Assembly (NCBI RefSeq): GCF_003478445.1
Contig: NZ_QUET01000022.1
Span: forward strand, 1 to 64,000
Length of the DNA stretch: 64,000 nucleotides
Origin: Roseburia sp. AM59-24XD
GTDB taxonomy: Bacteria > Bacillota > Clostridia > Lachnospirales > Lachnospiraceae
Reading direction: 5' to 3'
Of the stretch, positions 8,360 to 16,752 are shown piece by piece (within the stretch, counting starts at the first letter, position 1; every line of letters starts with the position of its first letter). The translations under genes and the position numbers were made by a program. A model generated the notes under the pieces. That model worked only from the letters and a program-made list of their open reading frames with translations. It was not told where the DNA came from and made no database searches.

Positions 8360-9913
8360 ATGAAAAAAAGAAACAAACTTTTCCGAAACATCATCGTCTG
8401 CGCCTTGTCCGCCGCCATGGTGATTACCTCCGGCGATTTCTACGCAGCGAAGCCACAACATGCCGCAGCGGCTGACGTGATTCAGGCACTTGATTATGCC
8501 ATTGTGGAAAACGTAGCGGATTTCCGCAGCTACATTGACAACGACTATCCGGCAAGCTCGCAGGATATCATTGAAACGGACTGGAGCGGAGATACACCTC
8601 TGTATGAGATCAACCTCCCATGTCCGGGTACACTTCTTGTGGCACCGATCAGCCCGGAGGGCTATGCCAAAGGCACCGTCTATATGGACCTTGCCAAAAC
8701 GACTCCTGTGTTTAAGGCGGACGGCTGCGATTCCAGCCGCGACGAGATTTCTTCTTATACGATAGCCGCCGGTACATACTACTATCAGGCATCCCGCTGG
8801 AACGGAACCAATCCCCTGACAATCTCTTCCTTCATCGGCTTTATCCCGGCTAAGTCCGGTGGTCTGCGCTACACCAATGTACGCCCGGACTTTACCATTA
8901 CAACCGATGTGACTGTTCCGGTCATCAGCAAGAAAGAGGATCTGACCTCCGCTGTCAACGCAGAAGCTTCCATTACGACAGACACGATCACGACTGACTG
9001 GAAGGGCTACAGTAATGTACACAGCTTCGTTGTCGAGGAAAGCGGCTGGCTGTTGGCGATGCCTCTTTGCGAAAATGACTATATCACTTGGGAGCTTTTC
9101 TCTGACACGGCGATCACATCCCGTATCTTCAAGGGAAAAACCCTCCAGAGCACGCAGGACACAATGTATAGCTGCTATCTGACACCGGGAACTTACTATT
9201 ACCGTGGCAACCGCTGGAACGGAACCAATTCTCTTTCCTTTACGACATATCTTGGATTCATTCCGGATGCACCACGCTTCTCCGTAACATCCAACACACT
9301 GAATGCCGATGCTTCCGGTGCCAACGTTACCTTCCAGGGAGAAACCGGAACGATCCGTGTTATGGAGGGAGATTATGATCCATCCATTGTGATGAGCGAC
9401 ACATTCTGGAATACCTCCAACCGGGTAAATGTTATCAACGGCACTTCAACAACGATCAAGAAGAACGGTAAATACGTTGCCCGCCTTGAGACGGCCGATG
9501 GACTGTATGTGATGGTTCCATTCACGGTGTCCGGCGTTATCGAAAAGGTTGTTGTGATTCCAACCGCAACACCGGTGCCAACGCAGACACCGGCTTCAAC
9601 ACGGACACCTGTCACGACACCGACTCCGGGCAAGACAACCACCCCTTCCACAACTGCCACACCGGCGAAGAAGGTCTACAAGATCACGGTTGCCAAGAAA
9701 AAGCTGAAGATCAAGGTGAAGAAATCAAAGAAGATCAAATACACGATCACAAAGGGTTATGTCGGTCTGGTTCGTTTAAAGACCTCCAACCCTAAGGTTG
9801 CAACGGTCAACAGCAAGGGCGTTGTTACCGCCAAAAAGAAGGGAAAATGTAAGATTACACTGTCTCTGTCCAACGGTAAGAAGGTCGTTGTTCAGATCAC
9901 TGTAAAAAAATAA
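8360..9913 (+). CDS. Secreted protein with duplicated beta domain and C-terminal Big_2 Ig-like domain
   Basis: The protein (about 517 residues) has a signal peptide (KKRNKLFRNIIVCALSAAMVI...). Two related repeats of about 130 residues follow: each has an ETDWSGD or TTDWKGY start, a TPLYEINL or VHSFVVE strand, and an AAGTYYYQASRWNGTNPL or TPGTYYYRGNRWNGTNSL motif then a SxxGFIP-type end. A Thr/Pro-rich linker (TPVPTQTPASTRTP...) leads to a C-terminal Big_2 domain with SNPKVATVNSKGVVTAKKKG. A secreted or wall-associated role is inferred; the ligand is unknown. I prefer the ATG at 8360 with GAGGG upstream over 8339. Confidence 0.8.
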   Translation: MKKRNKLFRNIIVCALSAAMVITSGDFYAAKPQHAAAADVIQALDYAIVENVADFRSYIDNDYPASSQDIIETDWSGDTPLYEINLPCPGTLLVAPISPEGYAKGTVYMDLAKTTPVFKADGCDSSRDEISSYTIAAGTYYYQASRWNGTNPLTISSFIGFIPAKSGGLRYTNVRPDFTITTDVTVPVISKKEDLTSAVNAEASITTDTITTDWKGYSNVHSFVVEESGWLLAMPLCENDYITWELFSDTAITSRIFKGKTLQSTQDTMYSCYLTPGTYYYRGNRWNGTNSLSFTTYLGFIPDAPRFSVTSNTLNADASGANVTFQGETGTIRVMEGDYDPSIVMSDTFWNTSNRVNVINGTSTTIKKNGKYVARLETADGLYVMVPFTVSGVIEKVVVIPTATPVPTQTPASTRTPVTTPTPGKTTTPSTTATPAKKVYKITVAKKKLKIKVKKSKKIKYTITKGYVGLVRLKTSNPKVATVNSKGVVTAKKKGKCKITLSLSNGKKVVVQITVKK

Positions 9914-9940
9914 TTTCTCATACATCACTAGCACTTCAAA

Positions 9941-9970
9941 GGGGGTGTCCCAATATTGGACACCCCCTTA
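9941..9970 (+). terminator. Intrinsic terminator
   Basis: A perfect 10-bp stem GGGGGTGTCC/GGACACCCCC with a 7-nt loop, 28 bp after the stop of the secreted protein gene and before the convergent 47-aa gene. Confidence 0.75.
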
Positions 9971-10026
9971 TCAGACCATTTGCCGCATGATCGCGCCTTC
10001 CTCTCGCATCATACTTTAAAGCACTT

Positions 10027-10170
10027 CTAATTGTACAGCGAAATATTATAACGAAGCTTGCGGTAAATCTTGTAGAGGATCACACCGATCATACCAACAA
10101 CCGTGCCTCCTACAAGTGCAATACCAAATGTTCCTCCAATTCCTAATAATATCATTCCTAAAATTTTCAT
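10027..10170 (-). CDS. 47-aa Gly-rich single-span membrane peptide
   Basis: An ATG at 10170 with AAAGG about 9 bp upstream opens a 47-residue frame: MKILGMILLGIGG..., about 30 hydrophobic residues with many Gly, then a basic tail YKIYRKLRYN. One membrane helix, or a helical hairpin with a positive cytoplasmic end, is predicted. I do not recognise it. It is separate from the 32-aa peptide at 361-459 but of a similar type. Confidence 0.6.
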   Translation of the reverse strand: MKILGMILLGIGGTFGIALVGGTVVGMIGVILYKIYRKLRYNISLYN

Positions 10171-10512
10171 TGATTATCAACCTTTCTTTCACTGCGTGAC
10201 GCAGCTTAATAAAGGCCTGCAGCCTGTCGTGACCGCAGGCGCATCACCGGCAGCAGCCGCCGGCTTCTCCACTTCCACCGCCTGCTGCCGCATTTATTCC
10301 GTTTATATTAATTCATACCTTTATAAAATTCATACTGAAAGAAGCCCCTTTCTCCCGAAGAAGCAACTCCTCATATAAAACATTGAAATGTCCGATTCCG
10401 GACGGAAAACGGCATACTGCCGTCCTTGAAAACAGAATGATGCCGTGCCTGGCAAAAGGTATCCCTGACGGATGCCTCAGATTGCCCGATTGCATCATAG
10501 ATAGGAATGATA
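10171..10512. other. Intergenic region without a confirmed gene
   Basis: The minus strand has a short frame around 10204-10305 with a Gly/Ala run, and a 61-codon frame at 10313-10498, but neither has a convincing start with a ribosome-binding site. A small hairpin (ACGGCA/TGCCGT) sits near 10407-10424. I make no gene call. Confidence 0.4.
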
Positions 10513-10932
10513 TCAGCCTTTAGAACCGTCCTGCTGATGTATGTATGCGATGATCACTGACTCACACGTCACGATCGCGCCTGCGGCATTCATTGCACGG
10601 CTCCGGAATATATTGTCCGAAGCACCACCGGCAGCCACGCCCAGCTTCACAAAGGAGCTAAGCTTTGAAAAAGTACGGTTCCTCTGACCGGATGCAGTCC
10701 GTCTGAGAACCTCGCCCGTACTGCGCAGCATCGAATCGCCAAGCTGCTCGGACGAACACATATCCTGACTGTCTGTCGGATTCTGCAAACTCTGGAATAC
10801 GCCGGACGTCACAGTTTTGGACACGCCAAATTCAGGATCTGTCTTGACCTTCTCAAAACACATCCCTGAGAGGAATAAAACCACGATCAGGCAGATACTC
10901 ATCCACCGCTTCATCTTATAAGTCTCTCTCAT
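10513..10932 (-). CDS. Small exported or membrane-anchored protein of unknown function
   Basis: The 139-residue protein starts MRETYKMKRWMSICLIVVLF, a signal peptide or membrane anchor, followed by a polar, mostly helical domain (residues 30-139) with SLQNPTDSQDM and an Ala/Gly-rich C-terminal part (SRAMNAAGAIVTCESVI). I do not recognise the family. GAGGTG lies 6 bp before the ATG at 10932. It is the last gene on the minus strand after the ABC exporter genes, 120 bp beyond the permease, so it may belong to that operon. Confidence 0.6.
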   Translation of the reverse strand: MRETYKMKRWMSICLIVVLFLSGMCFEKVKTDPEFGVSKTVTSGVFQSLQNPTDSQDMCSSEQLGDSMLRSTGEVLRRTASGQRNRTFSKLSSFVKLGVAAGGASDNIFRSRAMNAAGAIVTCESVIIAYIHQQDGSKG

Positions 10933-11053
10933 CTGTGACACCTCGTTTCGACTACATTTTATCAAATTTTAAACGTTTTGTCACGTCCCCTTTGTAACCA
11001 CCCGGTTTACGCCCAAATAGATTTACCCCTTCGAAGAATTCCTTAGTTAAATA

Positions 11054-11689
11054 TTATAAATTCCCTCTCTCCTGCATCTCCTTACCCAGGATCAGGAAAA
11101 TCACACCGGTAAGGATCAATGCCGCCGGTCCGAATATATTGCCGGTCTGCAGATCCAGATTATCCACTAAAATATACGAAATCCTTCCGTTCAGGAACAG
11201 ATTAAAGATCAGCATCGCCAAAAAAGAAACCGCCACCGAACGAACAAGGCATGCAATCCCATAGACCAGACACGCCGAAAAGAAGCATTGTATAAATAAA
11301 CCAATAAAATCTTCCGGGTAGATATAATCCGGCCATCGATTCATGATCCACAGACATACCGGTACGATCATAATGTCATACAGCACAAAGTAAATCAGGA
11401 CATCCACCCATTTATTCCTCTCATATAAGCCGAACAGTTCTCCCTCCTGCCCCATGACAGGCTCTACACAAAGCGCCGTCCACCACGCCGCCATGATCGG
11501 ATAGATCAGCGCTATCTGATTCCACATGGTATCCAGCAGATGATACGTTGTCCCCGCAGACTGCAGTATGTAAATCGTAACCGGAACCAGAACATAACAC
11601 ACCAGAAACGGAAGATACTTTAACGGTCCCATTCCTCTCCACTGTAACGCCGTCCTGTCAAAACGGTTCATTATTTTTTCAATAAGCAT
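11054..11689 (-). CDS. ABC-2-type membrane permease subunit
   Basis: The 211-residue, strongly hydrophobic protein has about six predicted membrane spans (for example residues 28-44, 62-80, 95-115, 125-150, 153-172 and 188-203) and no other domain. It overlaps the 3' end of the upstream ATPase gene by 19 bp, so the two form one exporter. The family is only loosely recognisable, as usual for ABC-2 permeases. It may work with the larger permease at 12526-14325. Confidence 0.7.
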   Translation of the reverse strand: MLIEKIMNRFDRTALQWRGMGPLKYLPFLVCYVLVPVTIYILQSAGTTYHLLDTMWNQIALIYPIMAAWWTALCVEPVMGQEGELFGLYERNKWVDVLIYFVLYDIMIVPVCLWIMNRWPDYIYPEDFIGLFIQCFFSACLVYGIACLVRSVAVSFLAMLIFNLFLNGRISYILVDNLDLQTGNIFGPAALILTGVIFLILGKEMQERGNL

Positions 11690-12513
11690 ATATAACCATC
11701 CTCCACTGTCGACTCCAGCGCATTTGAAACAGCTTCTCTCAGAATGACACGATGCATTTTTCTTCCCTTTTTGAGATATGTCTTCTCAATCTCACCATCA
11801 ATTCCCTGTTTCACCTGTTCCTCATCCACCTCGACGATCCTTCCGGCTGCATATCTGCAAAGCTCCAGGGTATCTCCCTGATAAATAAAATTTCCATCTG
11901 CCATTACAATTGTTTTATCGCAGCTCGCCTCAACATCCTCTACGATATGCGTGGACAAGATAACAATCCTTCCGTCAGAAATATTGTCAATGACATTCTT
12001 GAACCGGTTTCGTTCCTCCGGATCCAGTCCTGATGTCGGCTCATCCAAAAGAATCACTTGCGGATCTCCCAGGATTGCCTGCGCAATTCCCACTCTTCGC
12101 ACCATTCCTCCGGACAACGTCCTAATCTTTGCGTCCCTTTTGTCCTCAAGATTCGTATAGGTCAGACTCTGATCAATCTGATCCTTCCACTCTCTTCTCG
12201 AAAGCTTTTTGATATTGCAGAAATATTCCAGCATCTGATATACCGAAAGCTCCGGGTATCCGACAAACTTCTGCGGAAGATATCCGATTTTCCTGAGTCC
12301 CATTTTGCGGACATTGCTTTCATTTAAAATAATATCTCCCTTATATTGATAATACCCCGTCATACATCTCATCAGAGTTGTTTTCCCTGCTCCATTTGTG
12401 CCGAGCAGACCATAAACACCATTCTCCAGATCACAGCTGATCCCATGCAGGATTTCTTTGCGCCGGAATGATTTTCTGACCTCTTTTAACTGCAAGCTAT
12501 TCCTTGTTTCCAT
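11671..12513 (-). CDS. ABC transporter ATP-binding protein (exporter type)
   Basis: The 280-residue ATPase has Walker A GTNGAGKTT, a Q-loop at YLPQKFVGYPEL, signature LSGGMVRR, Walker B VILLDEPTSGLDPEE and a switch His in ILSTHIVED. A C-terminal extension of about 60 residues (VDEEQVKQGIDGE...) is typical of CcmA/BcrA-type exporters. It lies 12 bp after the M1-like permease gene and overlaps the next permease, so an exporter made of these three genes is inferred. Substrate unknown. Confidence 0.88.
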   Translation of the reverse strand: METRNSLQLKEVRKSFRRKEILHGISCDLENGVYGLLGTNGAGKTTLMRCMTGYYQYKGDIILNESNVRKMGLRKIGYLPQKFVGYPELSVYQMLEYFCNIKKLSRREWKDQIDQSLTYTNLEDKRDAKIRTLSGGMVRRVGIAQAILGDPQVILLDEPTSGLDPEERNRFKNVIDNISDGRIVILSTHIVEDVEASCDKTIVMADGNFIYQGDTLELCRYAAGRIVEVDEEQVKQGIDGEIEKTYLKKGRKMHRVILREAVSNALESTVEDGYICLLKK

Positions 12514-12525
12514 AAACTTCCCTCA

Positions 12526-14325
12526 TTATTCTAAAGATTCTATCCGATTATCGATACCCAGTTTAACCTCTGTATCATCCTCTGCCGGATACAGCATTCC
12601 TGTGTTTAATGTCTCAATGATATCACGTTCTCCCAGCAAAGTATCCACAATGTGATCGTTTGCAACGCACCAGTTAATATAATTATAATCCGGCGATACA
12701 ATAAACGTTTTCCCTTTCATGGAATATTTCGTTTCCTGATCAATTTTGCGAAAAAGCTCTTTATATTTTGAAACATTTTCTCCCTCCGGAACATTTTCAC
12801 AATCCAGACGGGAACATATCACCCGCACTCCTTCTATGTTCCTCTCCACAAGATAAGAATTTCCTATCAACGTGATGCCATCACTTCTCCCGGAAAGCTT
12901 CCATACCACAAATCCATGCTCCTTTGTTTGCGCGAGCGTCTTTAGATTCGAGGCAACCGGATATTTTCCTTTGCACCGCAGCGTCACTTTAAAATCCGTC
13001 TCCTCCGAAAATACCTCCCTTGAAAAGCAGTCGTCGCCCACGATCTTTCCTTTCAGCCCCGGATACGGATCGCCACTTTCCAAAAAGATCCTGTGCCATC
13101 CCGGCATCGGATAATATGCATAATTGGCAGGTAGCATCATTCCCTGCGTCGTTGCATAAAAGCCTTTGGTCGTACCATGATAAACAATCCGGATCGAATG
13201 CAGCTTCCCACGGGAATTATGAACCAGAAGATAATCCTCATCCTGCTCAAAAGTCAACTTCTCTCCCCGCTCATCCGTCACCTGATCAACCTGAAAAATA
13301 TACTGCAGCGTGAACGGATACTCCTTTTGCGTCCCATCTGTCGGAACCACACAAGCTTCTGCCTGAAACTGATCCGTCACCGTAACATTCATATCATAAC
13401 TCTCCACCTGAAAAGCCTTCTTATTCTGTCCCTTTTTCGTCAGAGAAATATCGGAATATTCCGCCTGCCGGTATCGTTCCACATACGACACAGAGTCCCA
13501 TGTATTCGGAATATTCATCATAAAATAAACGGCTCCTGTCGGCTGAAAAAACAACGCCAGAAAGGTCACTGCCAACATTCCGGAAACAACACTCCAAGCC
13601 TTTCGTCCCGCCTGCTTCCACAATATGATTGCCAGCATGAAACACGCAAAAAATAACGCTCGGTAAATATGTACGTTTTCTGCCGTCAACAGATAATCCG
13701 CATCCCTGCAGATTCCACGTCTGCTTTGAAAGAAAAAGCTAAATAACGTTGTCAGTTTCCACAGAAATTCATGCTTGTCCGACATACTGCTTAACAGCGA
13801 CAAAAAGCTCATATCGAAAACATAAAATGTAAGAGCGATCAACGCCAGACCATATAACCGGCTGGTAACCAGTGATATTACCCAGCCGATACATATGGCC
13901 ACCAGAATCATCAGAAATATGTATATAAAGATAACCCTCACCGTGTACAGGACAAGTGCTTTACAAAGCACATCCGCCTGACTGTAACACATAATGTGAA
14001 ATGCAAACAGATAAACGGAGCCCAGCAGATCCGCCCCTAATAATACAACAAACTCTTTCCCCTGCGCCCGCAGCAGTTGTCCGTTTCCAAGAAGCAGCTC
14101 CTCCATATGAAAACGTTTGATGTCGTAAAAACACTCGTATGCAATCACCAGATAAACCAGAAAAATATACGGTAAAATCTCCATCATCAGATCAATCGGT
14201 CTATTGACTTCGTTCCAGTATATTTTGGTCGTAAACAGAAAATAAGACACACAGCCCCAGAAGACAAGAAGCACTCCTGCCTTGATGGGACTTTTTAGAA
14301 ATCGGATCACACTGGTTTTTATCAT
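12526..14325 (-). CDS. ABC-2 permease fused to an M1-aminopeptidase-like beta domain
   Basis: The protein has about 599 residues. Residues 1-270 carry six or seven membrane spans as in ABC-2 permeases. The remainder is extracytoplasmic and begins YDMNVTVTD, with FTLQYIFQVDQVTDERGEKLTF, SIRIVYHGTTKGF and MLPANYAYYPMPGW. This pattern resembles the N-terminal beta-saddle domain of M1 aminopeptidases. No HExxH zinc site is present, so peptidase activity is not expected; substrate recognition is a guess. The ATG at 14325 has GGAG 6 bp upstream; the GTG at 14337 overlaps the preceding ATPase gene. Confidence 0.7.
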   Translation of the reverse strand: MIKTSVIRFLKSPIKAGVLLVFWGCVSYFLFTTKIYWNEVNRPIDLMMEILPYIFLVYLVIAYECFYDIKRFHMEELLLGNGQLLRAQGKEFVVLLGADLLGSVYLFAFHIMCYSQADVLCKALVLYTVRVIFIYIFLMILVAICIGWVISLVTSRLYGLALIALTFYVFDMSFLSLLSSMSDKHEFLWKLTTLFSFFFQSRRGICRDADYLLTAENVHIYRALFFACFMLAIILWKQAGRKAWSVVSGMLAVTFLALFFQPTGAVYFMMNIPNTWDSVSYVERYRQAEYSDISLTKKGQNKKAFQVESYDMNVTVTDQFQAEACVVPTDGTQKEYPFTLQYIFQVDQVTDERGEKLTFEQDEDYLLVHNSRGKLHSIRIVYHGTTKGFYATTQGMMLPANYAYYPMPGWHRIFLESGDPYPGLKGKIVGDDCFSREVFSEETDFKVTLRCKGKYPVASNLKTLAQTKEHGFVVWKLSGRSDGITLIGNSYLVERNIEGVRVICSRLDCENVPEGENVSKYKELFRKIDQETKYSMKGKTFIVSPDYNYINWCVANDHIVDTLLGERDIIETLNTGMLYPAEDDTEVKLGIDNRIESLE

Positions 14326-14336
14326 TTCACTCTCCA

Positions 14337-14975
14337 CTATCTATTTGCTAATACACCCTTCTCCATTTCATAGACCGCATCACATAATACTGAGATATCC
14401 TCAGAAGAATGCGAAGCGATCAGTATCGTTTTCCCCTGCTCTCTCAGGTCGATCAGATACCGTCGCATATCCTCAACCCCGTCCTTATCAAGCCCGTTCA
14501 TCGGCTCATCCAGAATCAGAATATCCGGATCCTCCATGATCGCCTGTGCCAGACCCAGCCTCTGCCGCATTCCAAGAGAATACTTTTTCACATGCCGCTT
14601 CAGTTTCGGATCAAGCCCTGTCCTCTCCATCGCCTGAATAATCTCCTCTTTGCCAATCTTGTTCCGAAGCCCCGCCAGCAGCTTAAGATTTTTGTAGCCG
14701 GAATAATACGGAATAAAGCCGGGCGTCTCAATGATGATCCCCATATTTTTCGGAAAATCCACATCCTTTCCAACTCTCTTCCCGTCCACGACCACCACTC
14801 CCCGGGTCGGTCGGATAAATCCGCATATGCATTTCATCAGCATCGTTTTACCGCTGCCGTTTCTGCCGATCAGTCCATGTATCTTTCCGGCTTCCAGAGA
14901 AACCGTCACATCGTTCAATATCGCCGTTTTGCCGATCGTAAGACTGAGCCCTCTGACCTCAATAATATCTTTCAT
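14337..14975 (-). CDS. ABC transporter ATP-binding protein (short exporter type)
   Basis: The 212-residue ATPase has Walker A GRNGSGKTM, signature YSLGMRQRLG (KYSLGMRQR), Walker B ILILDEPMNGLDKDG and the H-loop ASHSSED. The short length and YSLGMRQR signature fit lantibiotic-immunity or bacitracin-type ABC exporters. It lies between a permease gene upstream (15006-15866) and the M1-like permease downstream, which it abuts. AAAGGA lies 10 bp before the start. Confidence 0.87.
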   Translation of the reverse strand: MKDIIEVRGLSLTIGKTAILNDVTVSLEAGKIHGLIGRNGSGKTMLMKCICGFIRPTRGVVVVDGKRVGKDVDFPKNMGIIIETPGFIPYYSGYKNLKLLAGLRNKIGKEEIIQAMERTGLDPKLKRHVKKYSLGMRQRLGLAQAIMEDPDILILDEPMNGLDKDGVEDMRRYLIDLREQGKTILIASHSSEDISVLCDAVYEMEKGVLANR

Positions 14976-15005
14976 AATGATCCATTCCTTTCCGATTACA
15001 GCTCC

Positions 15006-15866
15006 TTATTCCACCTGTTCGACATTAAATAATTCCATCCGATGCACTGCCCGGGCAGTAAGCACCAGCATCACACCGATAGCAATCATAAAATAAGCAA
15101 ACGAACACCACACCGGCATTTTCGGCGCATTCAGAATCGTATCATAATGCAGCCAGATAATCGTATTTGCCATCGGAAACAGCCACATTGTATCCGTTTT
15201 CAATGAACATGTAACAACACCGGCAGCGATCACAAAAACTGCCACAAGAAGTCCAAGTGTCTGAACATGTTTTAATTTAAAGAAATAAATGATCAGGCAG
15301 ATCAGAAACAAATATGCACACATCATACACAATGTCTGTATCACCGTCACACGCAGCGGAATCTGATTATACAGATTGGACGGCAAAAGCCGGGCAGTAA
15401 AGCTGTTTGCTTCATCCGGAAAATTTGCATTGTACTTCGTAACAACATCACTCCATCTTCCGGTAAAATCACCGCCTGTCATCAAAAGACTTCCTCCAAA
15501 TACAACCCCCAGATATGTAAGAATCGTCATCATAAGGAACACAAGCTGCCCTGCAAACCAGTTAAACCGCCCTGTTCTCTGCAAGAAGAATAATGTATTA
15601 CCTGTCACCTTCGGATAATCACTGATCAGTACCAGAAACACACAGGGCATAAGCATGACCAGCATTCCCGAATTGCCGATTGCAACGAACGGCTCCATCC
15701 GTTCCAGCTCCGCTCCCAGCTTTGCCGCCCGGGTCAACAGCGGTTCCACCGCAAGGATCCGCATAAACACCAGCAAAACCGGCACAATGATAACTCTCGG
15801 GTTTGTAATCCATTTGATGTATTCGCTTCTGGCAACTGCCAGAATACACTTTATACTTTTATTCAC
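15006..15866 (-). CDS. ABC-2-type membrane permease
   Basis: The hydrophobic protein (286 residues) has about six membrane spans and a loop near residues 100-170 containing GGDFTGRWSDVVTKYNANF, presumably extracytoplasmic. The GTG start at 15866 is preceded by AGGAGGG and overlaps the upstream permease gene by 8 bp; a longer reading from 15965 would run deep inside that gene. It is paired with the permease at 15859-16752 and the ATPase at 14337-14975. Confidence 0.72.
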   Translation of the reverse strand: MNKSIKCILAVARSEYIKWITNPRVIIVPVLLVFMRILAVEPLLTRAAKLGAELERMEPFVAIGNSGMLVMLMPCVFLVLISDYPKVTGNTLFFLQRTGRFNWFAGQLVFLMMTILTYLGVVFGGSLLMTGGDFTGRWSDVVTKYNANFPDEANSFTARLLPSNLYNQIPLRVTVIQTLCMMCAYLFLICLIIYFFKLKHVQTLGLLVAVFVIAAGVVTCSLKTDTMWLFPMANTIIWLHYDTILNAPKMPVWCSFAYFMIAIGVMLVLTARAVHRMELFNVEQVE

Positions 15867-16752
15867 CGCAATCAACCCTCCTGCTTTGCACCACCAGATA
15901 CACAATATAGAAAAACAGCACCAGCAAACCATGGTATAGCAGTACTTCTCCGATCTGACTTCCACTCCCTGCCAGATCCGTCAACTGATCCGGATCCAGA
16001 AATGCAGTCATACGCCGAAGCCATGTACTTACTTTTTCCGGATCTTCCAACATACGCCATCGTATTTTTTCGCAGGTCTGGTTGATTCCATATTTTATAA
16101 AAAACGGAATGCACATTACCAGATATTTGTTGCGGATCAGAGCTGTCATCATCATAATCGGTGCCGCCCAAAACATACCATACAAAAACATTCCGCCGAC
16201 TTTAACCATAATCGTCTGAATATAATGTGTGCCCGAAATTTGTATATGTATTGCTGCCATCATTTCTTTGTATTGCGTCTGCAACTCGGGACTGTATGCG
16301 TTGATAGATGGAAATAACGCATGAACGACCAGCACAAAAATGATAAATCCAATCATGACTGCAAGTCCTCCGCATAAACAGCCTGTCATAAACCGGGATG
16401 TATAATAACAAAACCGATTCGTCCGAAACACCTCGAAACGTACCGATTTCGCTTCATGTTCATCGCAGACCAGAGGCACAAAGGCAAAGGAAGCAATGAT
16501 CGGGACAAACAAAAACAGCCAGTTTCCCGCACCATTCCGGACAACCTCAAAGGAGCAGAACATTGTATCATCCAACATAAACTGCCGGTCAAAGGTCAGC
16601 AGCGAGCGGAATACAGAATACTTGTTTCCTGTAACGCCATCTTCATAAATGTATGCCGCAAAACACAGCAGACAGGTAAAGATAATACACAGATAAAAAC
16701 CATATCCACTCAGAATTTTCCGAAAATCCGTTTTGATATTCCGCAGTATCAT
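15859..16752 (-). CDS. ABC-2-type membrane permease
   Basis: The 297-residue protein starts MILRNIKTDFRKILSGYGF, a short cytoplasmic lead-in typical of ABC-2 permeases, and has about six predicted spans. CDEHEAKSVRFEVFRTNRF is a conserved cytoplasmic loop of the type that contacts the ATPase. The start at 16752 shares an ATGA overlap with the lipoprotein gene, so translation is coupled. An in-frame ATG at 16773 is less likely. Confidence 0.75.
   Translation of the reverse strand: MILRNIKTDFRKILSGYGFYLCIIFTCLLCFAAYIYEDGVTGNKYSVFRSLLTFDRQFMLDDTMFCSFEVVRNGAGNWLFLFVPIIASFAFVPLVCDEHEAKSVRFEVFRTNRFCYYTSRFMTGCLCGGLAVMIGFIIFVLVVHALFPSINAYSPELQTQYKEMMAAIHIQISGTHYIQTIMVKVGGMFLYGMFWAAPIMMMTALIRNKYLVMCIPFFIKYGINQTCEKIRWRMLEDPEKVSTWLRRMTAFLDPDQLTDLAGSGSQIGEVLLYHGLLVLFFYIVYLVVQSRRVDCGE

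Noticed and set aside
10204..10314. Short Gly/Ala/Cys-rich minus-strand frame resembling a peptide precursor
   Set aside because: The Gly-rich reading has no ATG, GTG or TTG start after the preceding stop; the frame with an ATG has no ribosome-binding site.
10313..10498. 61-codon minus-strand frame between the 47-aa peptide and the small exported protein
   Set aside because: No ribosome-binding site before its start and no motif or composition typical of a protein. Left as intergenic.
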